Positions 32,792-44,854 of a stretch of 64,000 nucleotides of DNA are shown piece by piece. Each line of letters starts with the position of its first letter. The first letter of the stretch is position 1. Made by a program: the position numbers and the translations under genes. The notes beneath the pieces were generated by a model. That model saw only the letters and a list, made by a program, of their open reading frames with translations, did not search any database and had not been told where the DNA came from. This DNA comes from Lysobacterales bacterium (GTDB lineage Bacteria; Pseudomonadota; Gammaproteobacteria; Xanthomonadales; Rhodanobacteraceae), in assembly GCA_014338185.1 (NCBI GenBank), contig QUBV01000005.1, forward strand, positions 1 to 64,000, given 5' to 3'.

Positions 32792-33300
32792 CGTGACAAG
32801 CCCCGTGTGTGGAACGGATGACCCCACCGGAGCAGCGCCGGGCGCTATGCGATCGATGCGGGTGGCCCCTGTCCGCTACTGGAGGTCGCAATGCGCCCGC
32901 CCACCATCGAACGTGAGCTGGATCATAAAACCGTTGCCATGGGCGGCGCAAAGGCCGAAAGTCCACGCGGGCAACGCCGCTTCGTGTGGATGCCGTGCGC
33001 CAGCGCGCTCGGCACCGTGGCAGGTTCGCGGGTGTCGGCGGGTGCGCGCCGCGTGGTGACTTTGCCGGCAATTGCGCTTGCGTGACCTAGCGGTCCGCCG
33101 TGGCGGCAGCGCGCGTCGTGCTCGAACCTCGCGGTGCCCGCAGCTCGACGCGCCAGCCCAGTTCGGCGAGCCGCTCGGCGGCGAGTACGGTGGCGTCGCC
33201 CGCGATCAGCACGCGCCGGCGAGCCACGCGCTCAGGAGCGCGGTGGCGACGCAGTGCAGGTGGCGCTGCGGGGACGATGATGAACGCAACACGGTGACCT
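32792..33300. other. Gene-poor stretch upstream of the BBP7 operon
   Basis: No recognisable gene. A possible minus-strand minus-10 element, TATGAT, lies at 32922-32927, but no convincing minus-35 is seen. A minus-strand frame from GTG 33227 to the stop at 33087 would encode 46 residues (MARRRVLIAGDATVLAAERL, then AELGWRVELRAPRG); the composition looks protein-like, but there is no ribosome site, so it may be a remnant just downstream of the acyltransferase. The rest holds nothing I can name. Confidence 0.4.
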
Positions 33301-34500
33301 TCAGCGGGAGCGCGCGGCGTCCTCGACTGGCGCAGCGGCGGGCGCGGCGATCATTTCGGTGCGCAGTTGCGGATGGGCCGCGCGTGGCCGACCCAGGCGC
33401 AGGATCGGCAGTTCGATCCAGCGGTAGGACAGTGCGGCGATGAGGCTGGCCAGCAGCAGCACGACCGGCAGCATCCACGGCAGGCGGTAGCCGTCGATCC
33501 AGTCGAACACATGCGTCGCGGTGAGCCACTGCAGCAGCGGGAAATGCCACAGGTAGAGGCCGAAGCTCACGAGGCCGAGCCAGCGCAGCGCGGCATTGTC
33601 GAACAGTGCGCGCGCGATGCGGCTGCCACGCGCGCCTGCATACAGCATGAGCGCGGTGGCGATACCGGCCAGGCCGTGCCAGGTGAACAGCAGCCAATGA
33701 CCTTCCCAATAGGTCGCGACCGTGTAGTGCGCCGACCACAGCAGCGCAGCGAACAGTGTCATGCCGGCCAGCAGCAGTGCATCGTTGAGGTTCGTGTTGG
33801 CGCGACGTCCGCTCGCCACCGCGCGCGTGTAGGCGTAGGCGGCGAGCATGCCGGCCGCGAACTGGTCCAGGCGTCCCGGCATCTGCTCGAGTGCGACCAC
33901 GCGCAGCGGCACAGCGGCTTCGGCCACCAGCGGGAAGATCAGTTGTCGCCAGGCCTGGGTGACCGCGATCGCGAGCAGTGCGAGCCACCACCAGCGCCCG
34001 GGTCGTAGCCAATACGCGAGCAGGGGCAGGATCACGTAGAACGAGAACTCGATCGCGAGCGTGTAGCTCACCGGATTGATCGGCACCACCCCAAGCGGGC
34101 CGAAGTTGTTGAGCAGCAGCAGGTTGCCGAGCAACTGGGTGAACGTGGGCAAGGTACCGATGCCCAAGGCGGCCAGCGCGGTCAGGATCGCGAGCTGCGC
34201 GTACCATGCCGGCAGGATGCGCTGCACGCGGCGCAACCAGTAGCCGCGCAGCGAAGGGCGCGGTGCGCCTTCGAGCTGGCGGCTCGCGTAGGGCAGACTG
34301 AGCAGGAAGGCCGACAGTGTGAAGAAGATGTCGACGCCCGCCCAGCCGGCCGAGAACAGCGGCGTGAGGTCGAGCGGCCCGAGCGTGATGAGGCGGGGCG
34401 TGGCCTCGACCCACACGTGGTAGACGAGCACCCACAGCGCCGCGAAACCGCGCAGGCCGGTCAGGCTGGTGAGTTCGGCATCGCGTGACTGGAGCGACAT
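33301..34500 (-). CDS. Acyltransferase 3 family membrane protein (OafA/YrhL-like)
   Basis: 399 residues with about ten membrane segments. The family signature LTGLRGFAALWVLVYHVW (residues 13-30) contains the catalytic H28, and FFTLSAFLLS follows. RRVQRILPAWY is the conserved Arg-rich loop. These integral membrane enzymes transfer acetyl or other acyl groups to O-antigen, peptidoglycan, exopolysaccharide or small molecules. No sugar-biosynthesis cluster is adjacent, so the acceptor is unknown. It begins 22 bases after the accA stop and may be co-transcribed with dnaE-accA. Confidence 0.92.
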   Translation of the reverse strand: MSLQSRDAELTSLTGLRGFAALWVLVYHVWVEATPRLITLGPLDLTPLFSAGWAGVDIFFTLSAFLLSLPYASRQLEGAPRPSLRGYWLRRVQRILPAWYAQLAILTALAALGIGTLPTFTQLLGNLLLLNNFGPLGVVPINPVSYTLAIEFSFYVILPLLAYWLRPGRWWWLALLAIAVTQAWRQLIFPLVAEAAVPLRVVALEQMPGRLDQFAAGMLAAYAYTRAVASGRRANTNLNDALLLAGMTLFAALLWSAHYTVATYWEGHWLLFTWHGLAGIATALMLYAGARGSRIARALFDNAALRWLGLVSFGLYLWHFPLLQWLTATHVFDWIDGYRLPWMLPVVLLLASLIAALSYRWIELPILRLGRPRAAHPQLRTEMIAAPAAAPVEDAARSR

Positions 34501-34522
34501 GCGATCACCGCGCGGGCCGGCC

Positions 34523-35482
34523 TCAGCCGCCGGTGAAGGCGCCGTAGCCGCGCAGGCGCTGGTAGCGGCGTTCGAGCAGGGCCGCTTCGCCGATGTGGCC
34601 CAGGTCGTCGAGCTGGTTGAGCAGGATCGCCTTGAGCCGGATCGCCATGCCGCGCGGATTGCGGTGGGCGCCGCCGAGCGGCTCGCGGATCACCTTGTCG
34701 ACGAGGCCGAACTCCTTGAGTCGCGGCGCGGTCATCGCCAGCATGCCGGCGGCGTCGCGCGCGCGCTCGGGGGTCTTGAACAGGATCGAGGAACAGGCTT
34801 CTGGCGTGATCACCGAGTAGGTGCTGTATTCGAGCATGTTGGTGATGTCGCCCACGCCGATCGCCAGCGCTCCGCCCGAGCCGCCCTCGCCGATCACGTT
34901 GCACACGATCGGCACGCGCAGGCGGGCCATTTCGAGCAGGTTGCGCGCGATCGCCTCGCTCTGGCCGCGTTCCTCCGCGCCCACGCCCGGGTATGCGCCC
35001 GGCGTGTCGATGAAGGTGAGGATCGGCAGCTTGAAGCGTTCGGCCAGCTGCATCAGGCGCAGCGCCTTGCGGTAGCCCTCGGGATAGGGCATGCCGAAGT
35101 TGCGGCGGATCTTGCTCTTGGTGTCGCGCCCCTTCTGGTGGCCGAGCACGACCACGCCGCGGCCACCGATGCGGGCGAGGCCGCCGACGATCGCGGCGTC
35201 GTTGGCATAGGCGCGGTCGCCGGCCAACTCGTGGAACTCGTCGCACATCACGCGCAGGTAGTCGAGCGTGTAGGGCCGCGCCGGGTGGCGCGACATCTGT
35301 GCCACCTGCCACGGCGTGAGGTTGCGGAAGATCTCGGCGGTCTTGGCGCGCAGTTTGCCCTGCAGCGTCGCCACTTCGGCATCGATGTCGAGGGCGTGGC
35401 CGCGACTGGCGCTGCGCAGCTCCTGGAGTTTGGCTTCCAGGTCGGCGATGGGTTGTTCGAAATCGAGGAAGTTCGGGTTCAT
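34523..35482 (-). CDS. accA: Acetyl-CoA carboxylase carboxyltransferase subunit alpha
   Basis: 319 residues, identical in length to E. coli AccA. The start [16 protein letters not shown] is the family N-terminus. [37 protein letters not shown] and [12 protein letters not shown] are the CoA-binding and oxyanion segments. With AccD it transfers CO2 from biotin to acetyl-CoA, the first step of fatty-acid synthesis. It lies downstream of dnaE (169-base gap), the normal order in Gammaproteobacteria. Confidence 0.97.
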   Translation of the reverse strand: MNPNFLDFEQPIADLEAKLQELRSASRGHALDIDAEVATLQGKLRAKTAEIFRNLTPWQVAQMSRHPARPYTLDYLRVMCDEFHELAGDRAYANDAAIVGGLARIGGRGVVVLGHQKGRDTKSKIRRNFGMPYPEGYRKALRLMQLAERFKLPILTFIDTPGAYPGVGAEERGQSEAIARNLLEMARLRVPIVCNVIGEGGSGGALAIGVGDITNMLEYSTYSVITPEACSSILFKTPERARDAAGMLAMTAPRLKEFGLVDKVIREPLGGAHRNPRGMAIRLKAILLNQLDDLGHIGEAALLERRYQRLRGYGAFTGG

Positions 35483-35651
35483 TCGCCGCTGTTCGCCCAG
35501 CGCTGCGCCGGCGGGTGCCGCGCTGGCAGCGCAAAGTGGCAAGTATAGCGGCTTGCCCCGTGCGCGATGGGGTGTGGCGATGGCGCTGGCAGGCCGGCGC
35601 CGGGGCGCGGCAGCGGGGATGCGCCGCTGGCGGGCCGGTGCGGGCGGAGTT

Positions 35652-39152
<3,501 letters not shown>

Positions 39153-39233
39153 GGCGGGACGGCAGCAAGGCTGCCAGCGTAGTTACCCCCGCCGCCGCGG
39201 ACAAGGCTTGACGTGGCGGACGCGCCCGCGGGC

Positions 39234-40964
39234 CTACTGCAGCAGGTGCAGTTGATCGAGGATGTAGCCGAAATAGGGCTCGAGCACCGCCGGTGGGCAG
39301 CCTTCGAACAGGCCATCGCAACGCTCGCGCAGGCGCGTATTGGCCTGGAAATAGCGATCGGGCGGCAATTGCGCCAACTGCAGCGCCACGCTGGCGAGGA
39401 AGGCGAGGTCGAGCACCCGCGGCGCGTGCCAGGCCGGCGTGGCGAAATTGGCGTCGATGCGATAGTAGGTGTTGTACAGCGCATCCGCGCCATCGGCCTG
39501 GCGCCGGCGCAGCGACAGTTCCAGTCCGTCGAACGAAGGGTGGTGGTCGCCGAAGTGCATCAGCAGCGCGTGCCGGTCGCCCGCGAACAGGAACCGGCGC
39601 AGCTGGGCGAGCGCCAGCGCGGACTGGTGCAGGCGGTACAGGTAGGTGGCGAGGTTGCGGTTGCTGCGCTCGTCCAGCCGCGGTGCGGGCGGCTCGTTCC
39701 ACGGCGGCGGCAGCGCCGAGAGCGGATAATCGTGCGGGCCATGCTGGCGCATGGTCAGGATCATCATGAACAACGGCCCCTCGTTGGCAGCACGGCGTGC
39801 CGCATACAGCGCCTGCGCGCGCTCGAACAGTTCGTCGTCGGTGCTGCCCCAGCGCAGGCCCAGCTCGGTGGAGTCGTGGAACTCGTCGAAGCCATAGTCG
39901 CGGTAGGCGCCCGCGGCGCCGACGAAATCGCCGGCCATCGGGTAGATCGCGATGGTGTGGTAGCCCAGCCGTTTGAGCTGGCGCGGCAGGCTGTCGGCCA
40001 GGCGCGGCACGAGGTTGAACGGGGCGTAGATGCCAGCCGCGCCGAATACGTTGTGGGGCAGGCCGGTCAACAGCGCGAACTCGCTGGTCCAGGTGCCGCC
40101 GCCCCAGGTATGTGTGCGCAATGCGCCCAGCGCGCGCGTGGTGGCGTCGGGTTGGAGCAGTTCGGAGCGGCAGTGCGCGCTGGTGCAGTCGGCCCACTGC
40201 TGCGGGTCGAGCGTGCTTTCCTCCAGCACCACGACGATGTCGGGCGCGGCGGCGGTCGCGAGGGCAGGTGTGGCGAGCCGCCACTGCGAGGGGTCGACAG
40301 GATTGCTGCGCGCAGGCAGTTCGATGCCCATGCGCGTGAACGAGCGGATGAAGGTCGAGATCGGATTGCGCGCACCGTTGGAGATGTATTCCCACGTGGG
40401 CGCGGCATACAGCGGCGCGAACGGGCCGTGTGGTGACAGGCTCGCGGCGAGCGGCAGGGTCGCGAGCAGGCTCATGCCCAGCCGTCGGCGCCAGCGCCGG
40501 GCCTGCCACAGGCCCGGGGACTCCAGGCGCCACAGCAGCACCGCGAGCGTGCCGCCACCGAGCATCGCGATGAGGCTCTTGCGCAGCATGCCCGGATAGT
40601 GGCCGATCACCTCCAGCGTGAAGGTGCCGCCGAAATAGCGCAGGTCCGGCGCCAGCAGGGGCTCGTGCAGGTAGGACACCTTGAGCGCGCTCGCGAGCCA
40701 GATCACGCCCAGCAGCAGCGAGCCCGCGTACAGCCCGAACGCGGCACGGCCGCTGGCAACGCCCAGCAGCGCTGCGGCACAGGCCATGCAGGCCAGGCAG
40801 TACGCCTGCTCGGCCAGGTCGGTCTCCAGGCCCAGCACCCGCAGCGCCACCCAGCCGCACACCGCGGCTGCGATCAGGCCGGCAAGCAGGCGCCGCGATG
40901 CGGCAGCAGTGGGGCGATCCTTGCGCAAGTGCGTTCCATTGCGGGAGCGGTGGCGAGCGTGCAC
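39234..40964 (-). CDS. LTA-synthase/sulfatase-type membrane enzyme, paralogue A
   Basis: 576 residues. About five N-terminal membrane segments (to about 185) precede a periplasmic alkaline-phosphatase-fold domain. VVLEESTLDPQQW supplies a metal-site Glu; [15 protein letters not shown] supplies the probable nucleophilic Thr; HFGDHHPSF supplies late metal histidines. This is the layout of LtaS, OpgB and EptA, which move phosphoglycerol or phosphoethanolamine onto glycans or lipid A. Which group it transfers is unknown. The start is a GTG at 40964 and is uncertain; a later start is possible. It is paralogous over its whole length to the gene at 41689-43419; rnhB lies between. Confidence 0.87.
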   Translation of the reverse strand: MHARHRSRNGTHLRKDRPTAAASRRLLAGLIAAAVCGWVALRVLGLETDLAEQAYCLACMACAAALLGVASGRAAFGLYAGSLLLGVIWLASALKVSYLHEPLLAPDLRYFGGTFTLEVIGHYPGMLRKSLIAMLGGGTLAVLLWRLESPGLWQARRWRRRLGMSLLATLPLAASLSPHGPFAPLYAAPTWEYISNGARNPISTFIRSFTRMGIELPARSNPVDPSQWRLATPALATAAAPDIVVVLEESTLDPQQWADCTSAHCRSELLQPDATTRALGALRTHTWGGGTWTSEFALLTGLPHNVFGAAGIYAPFNLVPRLADSLPRQLKRLGYHTIAIYPMAGDFVGAAGAYRDYGFDEFHDSTELGLRWGSTDDELFERAQALYAARRAANEGPLFMMILTMRQHGPHDYPLSALPPPWNEPPAPRLDERSNRNLATYLYRLHQSALALAQLRRFLFAGDRHALLMHFGDHHPSFDGLELSLRRRQADGADALYNTYYRIDANFATPAWHAPRVLDLAFLASVALQLAQLPPDRYFQANTRLRERCDGLFEGCPPAVLEPYFGYILDQLHLLQ

Positions 40965-41081
40965 GGCGTCATGGCGCAGCCATGCGCGTCGCGCATCATA
41001 GCGGCTGCGATGGCCGGTTCAACGAAGGCTTTCGTGATTGCGGTCACGGCTTGGCAGGTGCGCCGGCGCGCGGCAGCCGGC

Positions 41082-41702
41082 TCACAGCAGGCCCGGCGCC
41101 AGCAGGCGCCGCACGGGCGCAAAGCCACGGCGATGGATCGGGCACGGGCCGAGGCGTTCCAGCGCGGCCAGGTGTTCGGGCGTGGGATAGCCCTTGTGCC
41201 GCGCGAACCCGTAGCCGGGATGCAGCGCATCCAGTTGCTCCATGAGCGCATCGCGCGTGGTCTTGGCCAGGATCGAGGCCGCGCCGATCGCGGGTTCGCT
41301 GGCGTCGCCGCCGACCAGCGCGCGCGCGGCGCACGGCAACGCGCGCGGCAGGCGGTTGCCGTCGATCAGGGCCAGCGTGGGTGCGGGCGCGAGTGCGGCC
41401 AGCGCGCGCGTCATGCCGGCGAGCGTGGCGCCGAGGATGTTGAGCTGCTCGATCTCGCCGGTATCCACCACCACCACCGACCAGGCCAGTGCCCGGCTGC
41501 GGATCAGCGGCGCGAGGGCCGCGCGCGTGGTCGCATCCAGCGCCTTGGAATCGGCCACGCCGGCGATCGGCCGCGCCGGATCGAGGATCACCGCGGCCAC
41601 CACCACCGGTCCGGCCAGCGGTCCGCGGCCGGCCTCGTCGACGCCCGCCACGCGCGCGGCCGCGGGGTCCGGCGCGCGCGGGCGCGGCTCAGTGGTCTTC
41701 AC
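41082..41702 (-). CDS. rnhB: Ribonuclease HII
   Basis: 206 residues. The signature [17 protein letters not shown] has the first catalytic Asp-Glu pair; [10 protein letters not shown] and [14 protein letters not shown] are further family motifs. The enzyme removes ribonucleotides from DNA-RNA hybrids. The GTG at 41702 is chosen because GGGAG lies six bases upstream; it overlaps the end of the preceding LTA-synthase-like gene by 14 bases. The genomic position between lpxB and dnaE is the usual one. Confidence 0.95.
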   Translation of the reverse strand: MKTTEPRPRAPDPAAARVAGVDEAGRGPLAGPVVVAAVILDPARPIAGVADSKALDATTRAALAPLIRSRALAWSVVVVDTGEIEQLNILGATLAGMTRALAALAPAPTLALIDGNRLPRALPCAARALVGGDASEPAIGAASILAKTTRDALMEQLDALHPGYGFARHKGYPTPEHLAALERLGPCPIHRRGFAPVRRLLAPGLL

Positions 41703-43419
41703 GCAGGTCTCCCAGCGTGCTGAACACCCAGGCGTGGTAGGACGCCACAACCTTCTTGTCCTTGCAGTCGAGGTAACGGCCCTTGCAGCGTTCACGCAGC
41801 AAGGTGTTGGCCTGATAGAACGCATCCTTGGGCACGCCCGCGACATCGAGCACGAGCGAGCCGAGGAAGGCGATGTCGAGCACCGGGTAGTCGTAGCGCG
41901 CGCGCACCGGGTAGTTGGACTTGATCATGTAGTAGGTGACCCAGTGCGCAATCGGCCCGGCCGCCTTGGGCACCTGCTTGGGGATCTCGTTGATCGCGCC
42001 GTCGAAGGAAGGCTGGTGGTCGCCGAAATGCGCGAGCACGGCCGGGCGCTTGGCGTCGAGCAGGAGCTTTTGCAACCGCGTGAGCATCGCATCGGATTCG
42101 TGCAGGCGCTGCAGGTAGTTGCCGAGATTGAGGTTGAGCCACTCATCCAGTGCCTTGGGCTTGAAGCTGCCCGCGAACAGCGGCCGGTTGAACGGCGGTG
42201 GCAGCTGCGCGAGCGGCGTCATGTGCGGACCATGCTGGTGCAGCGTGAGCATGAAGATGAACAGCGGGGTGTCGGGGTGTGCGGCCCTTTCCTCGGCAAG
42301 GATGCGCTCGAACACCTGGAGCAGGTCGGCGTCGCGGCTGTCCCAGCCCAGCCCGTACTCGGTGCCGTCGTAGAACGCGTCGAACCCGTAGTAGTCGTAG
42401 GCGTTGCGCGCGTTGAGGAAGTCGCCGCTCATCGGGTACAGCGCGATCGCGCGGTAGCCCGCGTGCTGGAACGCCTTGGGCAAGGTGTAGGCCACGCGCG
42501 GCGCGAGGTTGTAGGGCGCGTACAGACCGGCGTTGCCGAACAGGGTGTGGGCGAGGCCGGTCAGCGCCGAGAACTCGCTGGTCCAGGTGCCACCGCCGAA
42601 GGTGTGCACGGTCATGAGGCCATGGGCACGCGTGCGCTTGTCGGCGTCGAACATCGCCGCGCGGCACGCCGCGATCGTGCACAACTTGAGGATGCGCGGG
42701 TCGAAGGTGCTCTCCTCGAGCACGAGCACCACGTCGGGTGGCTGCGCGGGCGCCTGCATCGGCCGGTCGAGCTTCCAGGACAGGCTGCGGTCGACGCCGG
42801 GCGGGATCGCCGGCTCGTTGATGACGGTGTCGTTGAACGAGGTCAGGAAGTCGGTGATGAAGCTCTTGTCGTTGATCGTGATCCACATTGGCTTGTTGAA
42901 CACGCTGCCGAACGGGCCATCCGCCGACAGCAGCAGCGCCAGTGCCCAGCCCGCCAGCGCACTGCCGCCGACGCGCACGGCAACGCGCACCGCGCGCGGG
43001 CGCTGCGCCAGCAAGGTGGCGCGCTCGCCCATGAAGCTGGCCACCAGCACGAGCGGCACGACCACGAGCGTGCCCAGCCCCACCGCGAGCAACAGCGGGT
43101 AATGCGTGAACATCTCCAGCGTGCCGCTGGTGACGAAATACTCGAGATCGGGCGCGAGCAGGGGCGTGGTGAGGTACTTGAACTTGAGCACGCCGGCCAA
43201 CTCGATCGCGCCGAACAGCGCGCTCACCGCCACCAGCGCGAACGCGACGCGGGCCGAGGCGAACAGCAGCAGCAGCAGCGTGGCGAGGATCACCGCCGCG
43301 GCGAACAGCTTCTCGGTGGTGGTGTTCTCGGTGAGCGGGCCGAAGGCGATGAGTGCGCCGAACGCGAGTGCGGCGCCGATGCGCAACAGCCGGGTGTGGC
43401 GTGGGAGCGGCGGGCTCAT
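41689..43419 (-). CDS. LTA-synthase/sulfatase-type membrane enzyme, paralogue B
   Basis: 576 residues, the same length as paralogue A. Shared blocks in order are [62 protein letters not shown] and [11 protein letters not shown]. About five membrane segments lie before residue 185; the catalytic domain is periplasmic. The nucleophile is expected in GGGTWTSE. The start is [10 protein letters not shown] at 43419. It lies 79 bases downstream of lpxB and its end overlaps rnhB, so it is probably in the lpx operon; modification of LPS or of a periplasmic glucan is a reasonable inference. Phosphoethanolamine versus phosphoglycerol transfer cannot be told apart. Confidence 0.87.
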   Translation of the reverse strand: MSPPLPRHTRLLRIGAALAFGALIAFGPLTENTTTEKLFAAAVILATLLLLLFASARVAFALVAVSALFGAIELAGVLKFKYLTTPLLAPDLEYFVTSGTLEMFTHYPLLLAVGLGTLVVVPLVLVASFMGERATLLAQRPRAVRVAVRVGGSALAGWALALLLSADGPFGSVFNKPMWITINDKSFITDFLTSFNDTVINEPAIPPGVDRSLSWKLDRPMQAPAQPPDVVLVLEESTFDPRILKLCTIAACRAAMFDADKRTRAHGLMTVHTFGGGTWTSEFSALTGLAHTLFGNAGLYAPYNLAPRVAYTLPKAFQHAGYRAIALYPMSGDFLNARNAYDYYGFDAFYDGTEYGLGWDSRDADLLQVFERILAEERAAHPDTPLFIFMLTLHQHGPHMTPLAQLPPPFNRPLFAGSFKPKALDEWLNLNLGNYLQRLHESDAMLTRLQKLLLDAKRPAVLAHFGDHQPSFDGAINEIPKQVPKAAGPIAHWVTYYMIKSNYPVRARYDYPVLDIAFLGSLVLDVAGVPKDAFYQANTLLRERCKGRYLDCKDKKVVASYHAWVFSTLGDLREDH

Positions 43420-43498
43420 GGGTGGTGGCGCGGCATGCGCGGCATCCTGCGCAGGCGCGTGCGCGGCGTCAACCCGGGTCGCGCGCCCTGCGCTGCGC

Positions 43499-44680
43499 TC
43501 AAGGCGGCGTGCCCACCAGCTCGGCGATCGCGGCGGCCGCACTCGCGTTCGCATCGGCGCGCAGCGCCAGGTGCAGGCGGCGGTATTCGGCCTGCAACGC
43601 GGCGTCGCTGGCGCCGCGGTCGAGCAGGGGCGCGAGCGCATGCGCGAGTGCCGCGGGCGTGCAGGCGTCCTGCATGAGCTCGGGCGCGAGGTCGCGGCCG
43701 GCGAGGATGTTGGGCAAGGCGTAGCGCTCGACCTTGAGCAGCCCGAGCAGGCGCACGATGCGGTAGGTGAGCGGCGCGATGCGATAGGCCACCACCATGG
43801 GCCGCTTGGCCAGCATCGCCTCGAGCGTGGCGGTGCCCGATGCGAGCAGCACCGCGTCGGCCGCGGTCATGGCGGCGCGCGCCTGGCCATCGCTGAGCAT
43901 GAGCGTGGCGCCCGCGTCGGGCCAGGCCTGCGCCAGCACCTGCTCGAATGCGGCGCGACAGGCCGCGTTGGCCATCGGCGCCACTACGCGCAGGTCGGGC
44001 CGGCTGGCACATAGTTGCTGCGCGGCGCGCAGGAAATCCGGTGCAAGCCGCGCGATCTCGCCGAGGCGGCTGCCCGGCAGCAGCGCGAGCACACGCACCT
44101 GCATGGGCAGGCCCAGGCGCGTGCGTGCGGCGGCGCGGTCGGGCTCCAGCGGCATCGCGTCGGCGAAGGGATGACCCACGAAGCGGGCGTCGACGCCGTG
44201 CCGCGCATAGATCGGTGGTTCCATCGGGAACAGGCACAGCACCCGATCGGCACTGCGGCCGATGCGCGCCGCGCGCCGCTCGCGCCAGGCCCACACCGAC
44301 GGGCTCACGTAGTGCACGGTGCGGATGCCGCCTCGCTTGAGGCGCCGTTCCACGCCCAGATTGAAGTCGGGTGCGTCGATGCCGATGTAGGCGGCCGGCC
44401 GCAGCGCCAGCGTGCGCCGGACCACGTCGCGGCGGATCGCGAGCAGTGCGGGCAAATGGCGCAGCACCTCGACCAGGCCCATCACCGACAGCCGCTCGAG
44501 GCGATGCCAGCTGGCGAGGCCGGCCTCGATCATGCGCTCGCCGCCGATGCCGGCGAAGCCTGCCGCCGGAAAGCGCGCGCGCAGCGCCTGGATCAGGCCG
44601 GCGCCGAGCAGGTCGCCCGACGGCTCGCCGGCGACCAGCACGAACTCAGGGGCCGGGGTGGCCGGGGCGGCATCTGGCAT
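43499..44680 (-). CDS. lpxB: Lipid-A-disaccharide synthase
   Basis: 393 residues. AGEPSGDLLGAGLIQ, GIGGERM, YIGIDAPDFN and YVSPSVWAWRERR are LpxB signatures. The enzyme joins UDP-2,3-diacylglucosamine and lipid X to form the beta-1,6 disaccharide of lipid A at the inner membrane. In most Gammaproteobacteria lpxA directly precedes it; here a 1.6 kb plus-strand gene and an 1860-base interval separate them, so it needs its own promoter. The start at 44680 is an ATG. Confidence 0.97.
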   Translation of the reverse strand: MPDAAPATPAPEFVLVAGEPSGDLLGAGLIQALRARFPAAGFAGIGGERMIEAGLASWHRLERLSVMGLVEVLRHLPALLAIRRDVVRRTLALRPAAYIGIDAPDFNLGVERRLKRGGIRTVHYVSPSVWAWRERRAARIGRSADRVLCLFPMEPPIYARHGVDARFVGHPFADAMPLEPDRAAARTRLGLPMQVRVLALLPGSRLGEIARLAPDFLRAAQQLCASRPDLRVVAPMANAACRAAFEQVLAQAWPDAGATLMLSDGQARAAMTAADAVLLASGTATLEAMLAKRPMVVAYRIAPLTYRIVRLLGLLKVERYALPNILAGRDLAPELMQDACTPAALAHALAPLLDRGASDAALQAEYRRLHLALRADANASAAAAIAELVGTPP

Positions 44681-44734
44681 TCGGCGATGATAGCCGCAAG
44701 GCGGCCATGCCTGCCGCAGCGGCGCGGCGCGATC

Positions 44735-44750
44735 TCATCAATATTGATGA
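44735..44750. promoter_or_regulatory. Perfect 16-base palindrome in the lpxB / beta-helix divergent promoter region
   Basis: TCATCAATATTGATGA is its own complement. It is AT-rich in a GC-rich genome and sits 55 bases from the lpxB ATG and 105 bases from the beta-helix ATG. The form suits a dimeric repressor or activator operator; no regulator can be assigned. Confidence 0.5.
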
Positions 44751-44854
44751 TGTGCCTTCCATGGAGCGGCGCGAGAATCGCTCGCGCGCGAGGCTTCGCC
44801 GGCGCCACCGCAGCGGCGCGTCGCCACGTTCGACCACGAACCGGAGCCATCGCC

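Noticed and set aside
32891-33085. Plus-strand 64-codon frame upstream of the BBP7 operon
   Set aside because: No ribosome site, no signal and no family pattern; it overlaps the likely promoter of the minus-strand operon.
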